Positions 38,039-45,543 of a stretch of 64,000 nt of DNA are shown piece by piece. Position 1 is the stretch's first letter. The number at the start of each line of letters is the position of its first letter. The position numbers and the translations under genes were made by a program. The stretch is from NCBI RefSeq assembly GCF_902506205.1, contig NZ_LR732816.1, positions 3,236,993 through 3,300,992 on the forward strand. The letters are read 5' to 3'. The stretch comes from Brevundimonas sp. G8. Its GTDB lineage: Bacteria; Pseudomonadota; Alphaproteobacteria; Caulobacterales; Caulobacteraceae. A model generated the notes under the pieces. The model saw nothing but the letters and a program-made list of their open reading frames with translations. It ran no database searches and was not told the origin of the DNA.

Positions 38039-38539
38039 ATGATTATTCGCCCGGAAACCCCCGAAGACACCGCTGCCATCAGGACGCTGACTGACGCTGC
38101 CTTCGTAGGGGTTGAGCATAGCAGCCAGACCGAAGGCGCTATCGTTGACGCTTTGAGGGCGGCCGACGCGCTCACGTTGTCTCTCGTTGCCGAGCAGGAT
38201 GGTTCGATTATCGGCCATGTCAGCTTCTCGCCTGTTCTGATAAATGGCGAGGACACCGGATGGTTTGGCCTTGGGCCGGTCTCGGTCTCACCAAGCCTTC
38301 AACGTGGCGGTGTCGGTTCGATGCTGATCAAGGAGGGGCTGGACAGGCTGGCGACCCATGGCGCGCAAGGATGCGTCGTCCTCGGCGATCCCGACTATTA
38401 CGGTCGTTTCGGTTTCCGCAGCGACCACGCCCTTCGCTACGGCGACGTTCCGCCTGATTATTTTCAGTCGCTGGTTCTAGGCGGCGAACTCGCGACAGGT
38501 GAAGTAACCTACCACGCCGGTTTCGAAGCCACCACCTGA
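38039..38539 (+). CDS. GNAT family N-acetyltransferase
   Basis: The 166-residue protein starts MIIRPETPEDTAAIRTLTDA and carries the acetyl-CoA binding motif VSPSLQRGGVGSMLIKEGLD near residue 90. YYGRFGFRSD follows. It resembles the YhbS-like branch of small-molecule acetyltransferases. The acceptor is unknown. The stop lies nine bases from the left end of an IS6-like element, so downstream sequence may have been displaced. There is no signal peptide. Confidence 0.88.
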   Translation: MIIRPETPEDTAAIRTLTDAAFVGVEHSSQTEGAIVDALRAADALTLSLVAEQDGSIIGHVSFSPVLINGEDTGWFGLGPVSVSPSLQRGGVGSMLIKEGLDRLATHGAQGCVVLGDPDYYGRFGFRSDHALRYGDVPPDYFQSLVLGGELATGEVTYHAGFEATT

Positions 38540-38547
38540 GCGTAAGC

Positions 38548-39364
38548 GGCGCTGTCAGTCTGACGCTAACTAGTCTCCACTTCAGACCGCCTAATGGCAT
38601 GATCGGAGATCGCATTTCTTGAAGCCACTATCGTTCAAGCGCCATCGCTTCCCCGCGGCGATCATCCGCCAGGCCGTGTGGCTCTACTTCCGCTTCAGCC
38701 TAAGCCTTAGCGACGTTGAAGAGCTGATGGCCGCGCGCGGGATCGACGTCAGCTATGAGACGATCCGCTGCTGGACGATCAAGTTCGGACCTCAGATCGC
38801 ACGACGGCTGAAGAAGCTTCGCCCCTCCCCGTCTCCACGCTGGCACCTCGACGAAGTCGTTTGCTCGATCGGCGGAAAACGCATGTTTCTGTGGCGCGCC
38901 GTGGACGACGAAGGCGAGGTGTTGGACGTTGTCGTTCAGCGACGGCGCGACACAGAAGCGGCCTTGAAGTTGCTCCGGCGTCTCCTGCAAAATCAGCCAG
39001 TTGAACCTGAGAAGATCGTCACCGATGGGCTCGGATCATACCAGGCGGCTTTAGACCAGATCGGCCTGCGTCACCTGCATTCCCCTGGCCAGCTGCGAGA
39101 AAACAATCGAGCGGAGAACTCCCACCTGCCGATACGCCGGCGGGAGCGACAGCAGCAGCTGTTCAAATCTCAGGATTCAGCCCAGCGCTTTCTCACCACT
39201 CACGCCGCGATCTACAACACCTTCTACACGCAACGACATCTCATCAGCCGACCGAACCTCCGCCGTTTCCGCGCCAGGGCGAATGCGGCATGGGCCGTCG
39301 CTGTCGCCTGAGATTTCGTCGGGCTGGGCAAGTTGCGGTGCTCCTCGATTAACCTGACAGCACT
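38548..39364. mobile_element. IS6-family-like insertion sequence
   Basis: The element of about 817 bases encodes one DDE transposase at 38619-39311. The ends show short inverted repeats: GCTGTCAG (38551-38558) opposite CTGACAGC (39354-39361), extending as GGCGCTGTCAG on the left against AGTGCTGTCAG on the right. I could not define a clean 8-bp target duplication, although CTGAGCG occurs just outside both ends. The exact boundaries are therefore uncertain. Confidence 0.75.
38619..39311 (+). CDS. IS6-family transposase (DDE)
   Basis: The 230-residue protein has the compact IS6 layout. An N-terminal HTH segment (VDVSYETIRCW-like: GIDVSYETIRCWTIKFGPQI) precedes a DDE core with WHLDEVVCSIGG (first Asp), VTDGLGSYQAAL (second Asp), and NNRAENSHLPIRRRER (Glu). 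It mobilises the element by a copy-in mechanism that can join replicons. The frame appears intact, so it may still be active. It sits between the GNAT gene and a membrane protein gene. Confidence 0.9.
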   Translation: MKPLSFKRHRFPAAIIRQAVWLYFRFSLSLSDVEELMAARGIDVSYETIRCWTIKFGPQIARRLKKLRPSPSPRWHLDEVVCSIGGKRMFLWRAVDDEGEVLDVVVQRRRDTEAALKLLRRLLQNQPVEPEKIVTDGLGSYQAALDQIGLRHLHSPGQLRENNRAENSHLPIRRRERQQQLFKSQDSAQRFLTTHAAIYNTFYTQRHLISRPNLRRFRARANAAWAVAVA

Positions 39365-39664
39365 AGCTGAGCGGTGGCAGTGAACCGGCAACATAGGCGT
39401 GAGATCATCGCTTGGGTGGGCAATATCGCTGGGGGCCCGTGTTCGATCTCAACTGGCTAATCGATGAGGCGTTGGGTCAGGACCGATTCAATGCACGCTC
39501 ACCCACGCACGACTTGTTGCGGGCGGCCGCTTGGAATTTTGTGATCCGCCTCCTAGAGTCCCGCAAAGCCAGCAGGATGGGAACGGCGCGCGGTTGGCAT
39601 GTAAGAACATCGACGCCGCTGACCGCGCCGCTTACAGACCGCCGTCGATCACGGTCTTTATAGA
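39365..39664. other. Intergenic stretch right of the IS
   Basis: About 300 bases show no reliable gene. A frame of 83 codons at 39412 has no ribosome site and no recognised motif. It could be a displaced gene end left by the IS. The sequence also shows no strong hairpin. Confidence 0.35.
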
Positions 39665-40030
39665 CTAGCGGCTTGCCCTCAGACGCCGTCCCGCCAAAAG
39701 CGATCTGGCCTTGCCGGCCGCGCCCGAGATTAGCAAGGCGGGTATCGCTTCCAGCGCAAGCCAACCGAAGGCAACAACAAACAACGGCTCCGGGCTTGTA
39801 TGCGCCAGCATCACAGGTGCCTGAGCAAAAACGATAATTGCCCCCCAGCACCACGAACGGGCGGGGAGTACCCAGCCAACCACTGCCGCTATCGCGAGGG
39901 ACGCCAGATACCACGCCCAATAATAGGGAGCGTCCCACGGCTCTACCGTGCCGAGGATCGCGCTTGCAGACGCCCAGAAGCCGACGCCCAGAATAAATAC
40001 GCCGAGGAAGCGAAGACCGTTTTTTTTCAT
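39665..40030 (-). CDS. Small multi-pass membrane protein (121 aa)
   Basis: The protein has about four hydrophobic helices: FLGVFILGVGFWASASAIL, YWAWYLASLAIAAVVGWVL, WGAIIVFAQAPVMLA and FVVAFGWLALEAIPALLI, with a basic C-terminal tail. I chose the ATG at 40030, opening MKKNGLRFLG, a good positive-inside start. The upstream GAGGGATAAAATACCC could hold the ribosome site, though the spacing is long. No family is recognised. Confidence 0.55.
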   Translation of the reverse strand: MKKNGLRFLGVFILGVGFWASASAILGTVEPWDAPYYWAWYLASLAIAAVVGWVLPARSWCWGAIIVFAQAPVMLAHTSPEPLFVVAFGWLALEAIPALLISGAAGKARSLLAGRRLRASR

Positions 40031-40353
40031 GGGTATTTTATCCCTCGCTCGCATGACCAAGATGAGCCGGTGTTGAGCAGTTTCTGTAGTTTCGAGGTTT
40101 GATCCTCACAGAGGAAACCGGTGAACTTGGGCGATGACGTGGCGTGGTCCCGCCTCGATTGTCAGAGCCAGACCATGCGCGCCGCCAAGTCGCGATCAGA
40201 CGGCAGGCCGCAAGGTTTACAACTCCGGCAGGTGAACTCAGGTTTTATGAGAAGATCCGCCGCCGTTGACCCAGGTCGCTGGGCCCGGTCAACGGCGGAT
40301 TGCCTCAAGCTGAACAGCGATTGGTCACCGACCGGCGCGATTTTCAAGGCTCG
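40031..40353. other. Intergenic stretch with a strong hairpin
   Basis: No supported gene is visible in these 323 bases. The clearest structure is the inverted repeat at 40260-40298. Short frames of 60-90 codons on either strand lack ribosome sites and motifs. The stretch lies between two genes on the same strand, the hydrolase and the small membrane protein. Confidence 0.4.
40260..40298. terminator. Strong inverted repeat, possible terminator of the hydrolase gene
   Basis: CCGCCGTTGACC (40260-40271) is exactly complementary to GGTCAACGGCGG (40287-40298), a 12-bp perfect stem with a 15-base loop. It lies about 55 bases beyond the end of the minus-strand hydrolase. No T-tract follows on either strand, so it may be a weak or Rho-assisted terminator, or a protein-binding site. 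Confidence 0.5.
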
Positions 40354-41349
40354 TCAGCGCGTCAGTTGGCGACCAAGAAAGTCCTGGATGTAACTTCCGA
40401 TCTCGCCGTGCCGTGTCTCAAGTGCGAAATGCCCCGCATCCAGAAGGTGGATTTCTGCATTGGGGAGGTCGCGCTGATAGGCTTGCGCTCCTGCGGGCAC
40501 AAAGGCGCGGTCATGTCGCCCCCACACCGCGAGCAGTGGCGGGCGGCAGGCACGGAAGTAGGCTTGGAAATCTGGGTAGAGTGCGACATTGCTGCGGTAA
40601 TCCAGGATGAGGTCCAACTGTATCTCCTCGGCGCCTGGGCGCGCCATATACGCGATATCGAGTTCATAGCCGTCCGGCGACAGCAAGGCGGGATCCGAGC
40701 CTGGTGCGTAATGCCAGCCCTCGATCGTCTCTGCCGACAGGGAAGCGCGGCAGGCCTCACGGTTGGCGCTGCTTGGATCGCGCCAATAGGTTTGCCACGC
40801 ACCCCATTCGTCGCTGAAGCCTTCCAGGTAAGCATTTCCGTTCTGAGAGATGATTGCGGAGACGCGTTCGGGTCGGCTCATCGCCAATCGCAAGCCGACC
40901 GGCGCGCCGTAGTCGAAGATGTATAGCGCATATCGTTCCAGCCCGATCGCATCGACGAAGCCATCCATCACCTTGGCGAGATTGTCGAAACCATACTCAA
41001 ACTGTCCGCGAGGCGGCGCCTTCGTCTGTCCAAAGCCGGGCATGTCGGGTGCAATCACACGGTAGCGGCCAGCCAAGTGGGGAATCAGGTCGCGGAACAT
41101 GTGGCTTGCGGATGGAAAGCCGTGCAGCAGCAACAGAACAGGCGCATCGGCCGGTCCTGCTTCGCGATAGAAGACATCGACTTCGCCGACCTGTTGGCGC
41201 TTGTACTGGACTTGAGGCAATGAATTCTCCTGTGGTTTGGGTTGAGTGGCCGATGCCGACGTCGACGCCGGCAGACTTGCCCCGAGAGCGCCGACGACAA
41301 GGGCGCCGAGCGCTGAACGCCGGCTGGCTGGGGTTTCGAAAGTGGACAT
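40354..41349 (-). CDS. Alpha/beta hydrolase (epoxide hydrolase/dehalogenase-like) with Tat signal
   Basis: The 331-residue protein has a twin-arginine signal (ASRRSALGALVVGALGAS) and then the alpha/beta hydrolase fold: LLLLHGFPSASHMFRDLIPHL with the oxyanion HGFP, a nucleophile elbow FDYGAPVG where Asp takes the nucleophile place as in haloalkane dehalogenases and epoxide hydrolases, and LDAGHFALET with the catalytic His. I chose the ATG at 41349, preceded by GGAAGCC. Export in folded form to the periplasm is inferred. The divergent LysR gene likely controls it. Confidence 0.85.
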   Translation of the reverse strand: MSTFETPASRRSALGALVVGALGASLPASTSASATQPKPQENSLPQVQYKRQQVGEVDVFYREAGPADAPVLLLLHGFPSASHMFRDLIPHLAGRYRVIAPDMPGFGQTKAPPRGQFEYGFDNLAKVMDGFVDAIGLERYALYIFDYGAPVGLRLAMSRPERVSAIISQNGNAYLEGFSDEWGAWQTYWRDPSSANREACRASLSAETIEGWHYAPGSDPALLSPDGYELDIAYMARPGAEEIQLDLILDYRSNVALYPDFQAYFRACRPPLLAVWGRHDRAFVPAGAQAYQRDLPNAEIHLLDAGHFALETRHGEIGSYIQDFLGRQLTR

Positions 41350-41424
41350 GGCGGCTTCCTTGTTTGCGCCGCAAAAGATAGGCCCTGCAAAAAAAGCAAT
41401 GAATGTTGCATTTCGAGCGACTGA

Positions 41425-41441
41425 ATTGCAGATTCTGCAAT
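41425..41441. promoter_or_regulatory. Perfect palindrome, likely LysR operator
   Basis: ATTGCAGATTCTGCAAT consists of ATTGCAGA and TCTGCAAT around a single central T. It overlaps the first bases of the LysR gene at 41440. A second, looser pair, TGCAA (41386-41390) and TTGCA (41406-41410), lies just upstream. LysR proteins bind such TTGCA half-sites and usually autoregulate. Binding is inferred from position. Confidence 0.6.
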
Positions 41442-42372
41442 GATGGACCGGCTGGACGCCATTGGCCTCTTTGTGACTGCTGTTGAGGAAGGATCTCTTG
41501 CCGCCTCTGCGCGCCGCCATGGCCGCTCTCCAGCGCAAGTCACACGAGCCATCGCTCAGCTCGAACGACAGGCAGGCGAAGCCCTATTGCTGCGCTCCAC
41601 TCGCAAGCTCAGCTTGACCGCGGCGGGCGATCGCCATCTTCAGGTTTGGCGCGAAGTGATGGCGAGGCTTCGTGAGATCGAACCGACAACCCGGGCGACG
41701 TCCCTCCAAGGCGCCATCGTTCTGACCGCACCCGAACTATTGGGGCGGATCGAAGTAATGCCGATCTTGGAAAGCTTTCTTGCCGAACATCCTAGGGTTT
41801 CGGCGCGGATCATGCTTTTGAACCGACAGGTCAATCTGATCGGCGAAGGCGTGGATGTCGCCGTTCGGTTGGCGCCCTTGGCGGACTCGGCTTTGACCGC
41901 GGTTCGGGTCGGCGAGATCCGCACGCTGCTCTGCGCCTCGCCTGAGTATCTGGCGCGAGCAGGTTCGCCCGAGCGATTGCGCGACCTTCAGGACCATGAC
42001 TGCATAGGCCTGAATGATGAGGGAGATGCAGAGCTATGGACTTTCGGAGGCGAAACTCGCCCCGGCGGGCGGACGAGGGCCGTCCGCGTCCAAAGTCGCG
42101 TCAGCGTCAATAACGCCATGGCCGCAATCGACTATGCCCTTCGGGGCGGAGGCTTGATCCAGGCTCGTTCCTACCAGGTCGCTGCACACATTACGGCTGG
42201 GAAGCTGGTTCGTCTCCTTCGCGACCACGAGGCGCCGCCGGTCCCCGTACACGTGGTGTTCCCCGGCGACCGAGCCAGGAACCAGGCGGTGCGCGGCTTC
42301 ATCGACCATCTCACGCCGCGCCTGCGCAAAGCGTTGCGTGCACTCGACAGCGACGCGAATGTGGTCGACTGA
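41440..42372 (+). CDS. LysR family transcriptional regulator
   Basis: The 310-residue protein has an N-terminal winged helix (IGLFVTAVEEGSLAASARRH, SPAQVTRAIAQLERQAGEAL) and an effector-binding domain with TAPELLGRIEVMPILESFL. An adjacent ATG at 41443 is an alternative start. It belongs to the CrgA-like group that often represses or activates a divergent oxidoreductase or hydrolase. The perfect palindrome at 41425-41441 covers its start, pointing to autoregulation. The effector is unknown. Confidence 0.92.
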   Translation: MMDRLDAIGLFVTAVEEGSLAASARRHGRSPAQVTRAIAQLERQAGEALLLRSTRKLSLTAAGDRHLQVWREVMARLREIEPTTRATSLQGAIVLTAPELLGRIEVMPILESFLAEHPRVSARIMLLNRQVNLIGEGVDVAVRLAPLADSALTAVRVGEIRTLLCASPEYLARAGSPERLRDLQDHDCIGLNDEGDAELWTFGGETRPGGRTRAVRVQSRVSVNNAMAAIDYALRGGGLIQARSYQVAAHITAGKLVRLLRDHEAPPVPVHVVFPGDRARNQAVRGFIDHLTPRLRKALRALDSDANVVD

Positions 42373-42400
42373 AGGTGGGCAAGCGGCTAGAGGGGCTCTA

Positions 42401-42541
42401 TCAACAGAAAGTCCAGGTTGCGCGATCCATCGCCCGGATGCGCGGGCTGTTAGCCGATACTGGCCAGCCCTGCAAAATGCGGTGCGCGTCCATCATCGCT
42501 ATCTGGAGGCTGCGAGACAAGGCGTCGATCTCCTCGCTCAC
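42401..42541 (-). CDS. Small hypothetical protein (46 aa)
   Basis: The frame begins with a GTG at 42541 overlapping the stop of the upstream small frame, and reads (M)SEEIDALSRSLQIAMMDAHR, then ILQGWPVSANSPRIRAMDRA. Its even helical composition looks protein-like rather than random. No family is recognised. Possibly it is the second half of a small bicistronic unit, or both are remnants of one older gene. Confidence 0.35.
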   Translation of the reverse strand: MSEEIDALSRSLQIAMMDAHRILQGWPVSANSPRIRAMDRATWTFC

Positions 42542-42702
42542 ATCCCAGGGCTTGCGCTATGGCTAGCGATCGCCTCGCGCAGGACAGATTGTTGGCAGCC
42601 GATGATCGGGCTGAAGACTGTATCCTCGCCCAAGGCTCGCGCACGCCGAATCGCACCCTGTATATTTGACACCGTTTCCTCTGCGAGCTGGGCCGCCAAC
42701 AC
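42538..42702 (-). CDS. Small hypothetical protein or gene remnant (54 aa)
   Basis: From a GTG at 42702 the frame reads LAAQLAEETVSNIQGAIRRA and later TVFSPIIGCQQSVLREAIAS. The frame stays open further up to 42789 without a good start (GVPPALAHCLEVGKIPPV), which suggests the front of an older gene has been lost. It is coupled to the 46-residue frame by a stop/start overlap. The function is unknown. Confidence 0.35.
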   Translation of the reverse strand: MLAAQLAEETVSNIQGAIRRARALGEDTVFSPIIGCQQSVLREAIASHSASPGM

Positions 42703-42836
42703 CGGAGGTATCTTTCCAACTTCGAGGCAATGGGCTAGCGCCGGAGGAACGCCGACATCTACCGGCAGTCCAGCTTCCGCGAATGGCGGTTAGGCGCAAA
42801 GCGCCCCGCCCTCACCTGCGCCGCGGCTTCGGCAAT

Positions 42837-42854
42837 GCGCCAGAAGCGGACATT
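42837..42854. repeat. Short dispersed repeat, copy E
   Basis: GCGCCAGAAGCGGACATT is identical to 45191-45208. It shares the GCGGAC core with the repeats around 35.8-37.2 kb. A neighbouring CGAAACACGACATTC echoes GGAAACACGACATTC at 37918. It is non-coding. Confidence 0.55.
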
Positions 42855-42988
42855 CACGGCCCACCCGAAACACGACATTCGGTCGACGTACCCTAGCGTT
42901 CCGGACCGGGGCAGACGTGGCATGAGGGCGGCGACTGCCAAGGGAAGCAGTTAGGGAGTTGTTTCCGACAGCAGTTCACCTGACAGAG

Positions 42989-45079
42989 CTAGTTCCATTC
43001 AGGCAGCTCCGGCAGGTCTTCGTCTGGGACGAAGGGTATCTCAACTCGGATCGCACCGTCGGGCATGGTCCACGGCACGACGGGAAGCAGCCAGAGGATG
43101 CGTTCCGCGTGACGGTTCAGGCCGAGAAACTCGCCGTAGCCGTCCCACTGGCCGCGCCTGTTCCACAGGAAGGCGAGGTCGCGCTGATAGTCGCTGAGCC
43201 AGGCGCGCAGCTCCCGTGCCTCAAGCTCCTTTGTGAGCGCCGGGACGGCTTCGAAGACATTCGTCTCGATCCCGTCGGCATGGCCGAGAAGGCCAGCAAG
43301 ATGCTCAAGCAGGAAACCCAGACGGGGAAGCACCGCTCCGAGAAATCTATCCATGTCGGCGTCGAGACGATAAGCGCGTCGAGCCTCCCCGAAGGTCTCG
43401 AAGAGTTCTCCAAGGCCCATAAGGGCTACTTCCTCCTCGATCTCTAAACGTGAGGGGTCGGCGAAGGCTGACGACGCCCGGCTCGCGAAATAGGCGCTCC
43501 AGGCTGGGTAGGTGGTGCGTTGAAGGATGCCATCGAGGCCTTCCACCTGCTGTGTGAGCAGTACCCCCGGAAGAGCTTCGTCGAATGTCTGCGTGACGCC
43601 AGCCGATGCAAGCTGGTTGGCGATGATGTAGGCACACTGAGTGCGGACGGCGTCGTCCTCGTTCAGCAGGTGGTGCGCCACGAAGGACTGCACGACGATG
43701 TGGCTCTTCACCACGCCATCGCGCACGACGTTGGGGCATTGAGCGACGCCAATGCCCTTCTCATCCTGCCGGGTCGGAGGTGCCGACACATTCAGCATGC
43801 CACGATCTAGCGCTGCTAGTGCAGACGGATAGTCGTCGGCAACCGTAATGCCGTCGAGACGATCCAGCGGGACGGTCCAGGCAACCTCGCGCAGGAGATC
43901 GCTTAGAGCCTCGGAGATCCGTTTCGGCACGCCTTCCTCGAACGTGCCTTGGAAGTGGGCAGGGATGCTGAAGGCCGACGAGGTTGGACGAAGCTCATTG
44001 CCGGAAGCTTCTACGGTCTGACCTTTGCTCTTCGAGAGGCCGTCGGTGATGGCCGCTTCCACGACAACGACCGAGCGGTTGCCCATATCGGCCATGAGCG
44101 GATCAGCCTGATCGAGAAGCGAGCCGGCCAGGAAATAGACATGGCTGCACGCCGCTGCTGCCCTATTGTATTCGGCGACATCAAAGGCGGGCGGCTCGCG
44201 CTTTGAGCCGATCAGGACCGTGCGCGAGGTCAGCGGCAGAAAAACGGTATCGATTTCGCTGAGCTTGGCCATCATCAGCGGATGGATCTGGCCGTCGCGT
44301 TCTACGGCGAGAGCCACGCAGTCGGGCAGGATCAAATCTTCGTCCGTCGCCACGACCCTCCACGCCAAAGTGCTTAGCTCTGCCACTCTGAGGTTGGACG
44401 TATCGCTCTTAGCCAGCGCTTTTCGGTGGGCATCGGCGGCCACCGATTTTGCTTCGCCCGACAGCATGCCAATCAGAACGTCGATCTGCCCCTTCTGCTG
44501 GGTATAGAAGCTTGTGAACTGCTCCCGGATCATCGCGTAGGCGATCCGGGTCATCAGCTCTTCAGGCACATTGGCCAAAGCGGGATTGATGGCAGGCAGC
44601 TGCTGCGCCAGCCTATCGACGACATGTCCGCGAAACGTGTCTGTGACGCCCGGGCCTTCCAACCCGATAAGGCGCCGCACTGCGTCTTCGTCCGAGAACA
44701 GCTCGGTGAAGCTATCCGCCATCGTCGTCAGACCGTGAGCGAAAGCCCCGCGAAGATGCGCGTTGCGAGTCGTAAGGTGCGCGATGACCTCGGCGGCGGT
44801 CGTGGCGTTGGCCTGCTCGCCCAGCCCGACGGCTCTTAGCTCTTTGACGAGGGTTGCGAGATGCCCCTCGTAGTCGGTGATTTCGTCATCGAGCGTGCGG
44901 GTGCCGTCCTTGCTTGGCTCGGAATAAAAATACGATTGAGCGCCGCTTCGATTGATGCCCGAAATGAACGGCTTTGCACCTCGACGGTAGACGTAAATCT
45001 GCTCCTTGCCGTCGGCGGACGGTATCTGGAAACCCCGCTGATAGAGCTGCGGGATTTCGTGTTGGACTTTGCCGGCCAT
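42989..45079 (-). CDS. DUF4238-like protein with a long C-terminal extension
   Basis: The 696-residue protein begins with the DUF4238 pattern: QHEIPQLYQRGFQIPSADG near residue 5, IYVYRRG, and a later VFLPLTSRTVLIG. The family usually has about 250-350 residues. Here about 350 further residues follow with no domain I recognise. The ATG at 45079 follows AAAGGAACCGC. DUF4238 genes are frequent in defence islands, and this one lies beside a SIR2/ATPase operon. The function is unknown, and it may be an immunity or sensor component. Confidence 0.7.
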   Translation of the reverse strand: MAGKVQHEIPQLYQRGFQIPSADGKEQIYVYRRGAKPFISGINRSGAQSYFYSEPSKDGTRTLDDEITDYEGHLATLVKELRAVGLGEQANATTAAEVIAHLTTRNAHLRGAFAHGLTTMADSFTELFSDEDAVRRLIGLEGPGVTDTFRGHVVDRLAQQLPAINPALANVPEELMTRIAYAMIREQFTSFYTQQKGQIDVLIGMLSGEAKSVAADAHRKALAKSDTSNLRVAELSTLAWRVVATDEDLILPDCVALAVERDGQIHPLMMAKLSEIDTVFLPLTSRTVLIGSKREPPAFDVAEYNRAAAACSHVYFLAGSLLDQADPLMADMGNRSVVVVEAAITDGLSKSKGQTVEASGNELRPTSSAFSIPAHFQGTFEEGVPKRISEALSDLLREVAWTVPLDRLDGITVADDYPSALAALDRGMLNVSAPPTRQDEKGIGVAQCPNVVRDGVVKSHIVVQSFVAHHLLNEDDAVRTQCAYIIANQLASAGVTQTFDEALPGVLLTQQVEGLDGILQRTTYPAWSAYFASRASSAFADPSRLEIEEEVALMGLGELFETFGEARRAYRLDADMDRFLGAVLPRLGFLLEHLAGLLGHADGIETNVFEAVPALTKELEARELRAWLSDYQRDLAFLWNRRGQWDGYGEFLGLNRHAERILWLLPVVPWTMPDGAIRVEIPFVPDEDLPELPEWN

Positions 45080-45190
45080 GCGGTTCCTTTCGCGAAAATC
45101 GATCAGTCCGCGTGCTGGGAATTCATCTGTAGGTTCAGCGACACTCCTAGCTAACACTGGTAGGAGGGACCGTCGCGTGAAAGCCGCTTT

Positions 45191-45208
45191 GCGCCAGAAG
45201 CGGACATT
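45191..45208. repeat. Short dispersed repeat, copy F
   Basis: GCGCCAGAAGCGGACATT is an exact 18-bp match to 42837-42854. The two copies flank the DUF4238-like gene in the same orientation. Their position on both sides could reflect insertion or duplication of the gene block, but this is inference. Confidence 0.6.
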
Positions 45209-45397
45209 AGCTTCCTGACCCAAAGCGCACATCGACAGCGATCCAGCTATGGCGACGCAAATAGACCGGTGATTGTAAGCATCGCGGTCAATGACGCAGC
45301 CAACCCCTCGGATTTGATCACGCCCGAACAGTCCGCGACATCTACGGAAGGAAGGCCACGACGAGAGAGTCCAGCCAAGCAGGAATCCGCGCTCGAA

Positions 45398-45445
45398 GCC
45401 CCTGAGCCCTTCAGCCCTTGAGCCCATAAGCCCATAAGCCCATGA
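45398..45445. repeat. 8-bp tandem repeat, six units
   Basis: Six units follow the pattern GCCCNTNA: GCCCCTGA, GCCCTTCA, GCCCTTGA, GCCCATAA, GCCCATAA, GCCCATGA. Units vary only at positions 5 and 7. A unit length not divisible by three outside a gene could change promoter spacing. No function is shown. Confidence 0.75.
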
Positions 45446-45543
45446 GACCGTCGACCGTCAGCCGGGACTGCAATAGACCTTATGGCCACTCTGCTCGACA
45501 AGACGCAGTAGTGGGCGCCGCCGGTTCAAAGACCGGCTGGAAG

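Larger units (their letters stand above)
45080..45543. other. Intergenic region with tandem repeat and dispersed repeat
   Basis: These 464 bases hold a copy of the 18-bp repeat (45191-45208) and a six-unit tandem repeat (45398-45445). A frame of 84 codons on the minus strand is built partly from the tandem repeat and is not supported. The stretch separates the DUF4238-like gene from the ATPase gene and should contain the DUF4238 gene promoter. Confidence 0.5.

Noticed and set aside
39412..39663. 83-codon plus-strand frame right of the IS
   Set aside because: No ribosome site, no recognised domain, and a basic low-complexity end. It may be displaced debris.
40121..40393. 90-codon plus-strand frame beginning MNLGDDVAW
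   Set aside because: It spans the strong hairpin at 40260-40298, overlaps the end of the hydrolase gene and lacks motifs.
45398..45445. Possible CRISPR array
   Set aside because: Units are only 8 bp, with no spacers between them and no cas genes in the window. It is a simple tandem repeat.
45247..45501. 84-codon minus-strand frame
   Set aside because: Part of it is made by the 8-bp tandem repeat. No start signal or homology is evident.
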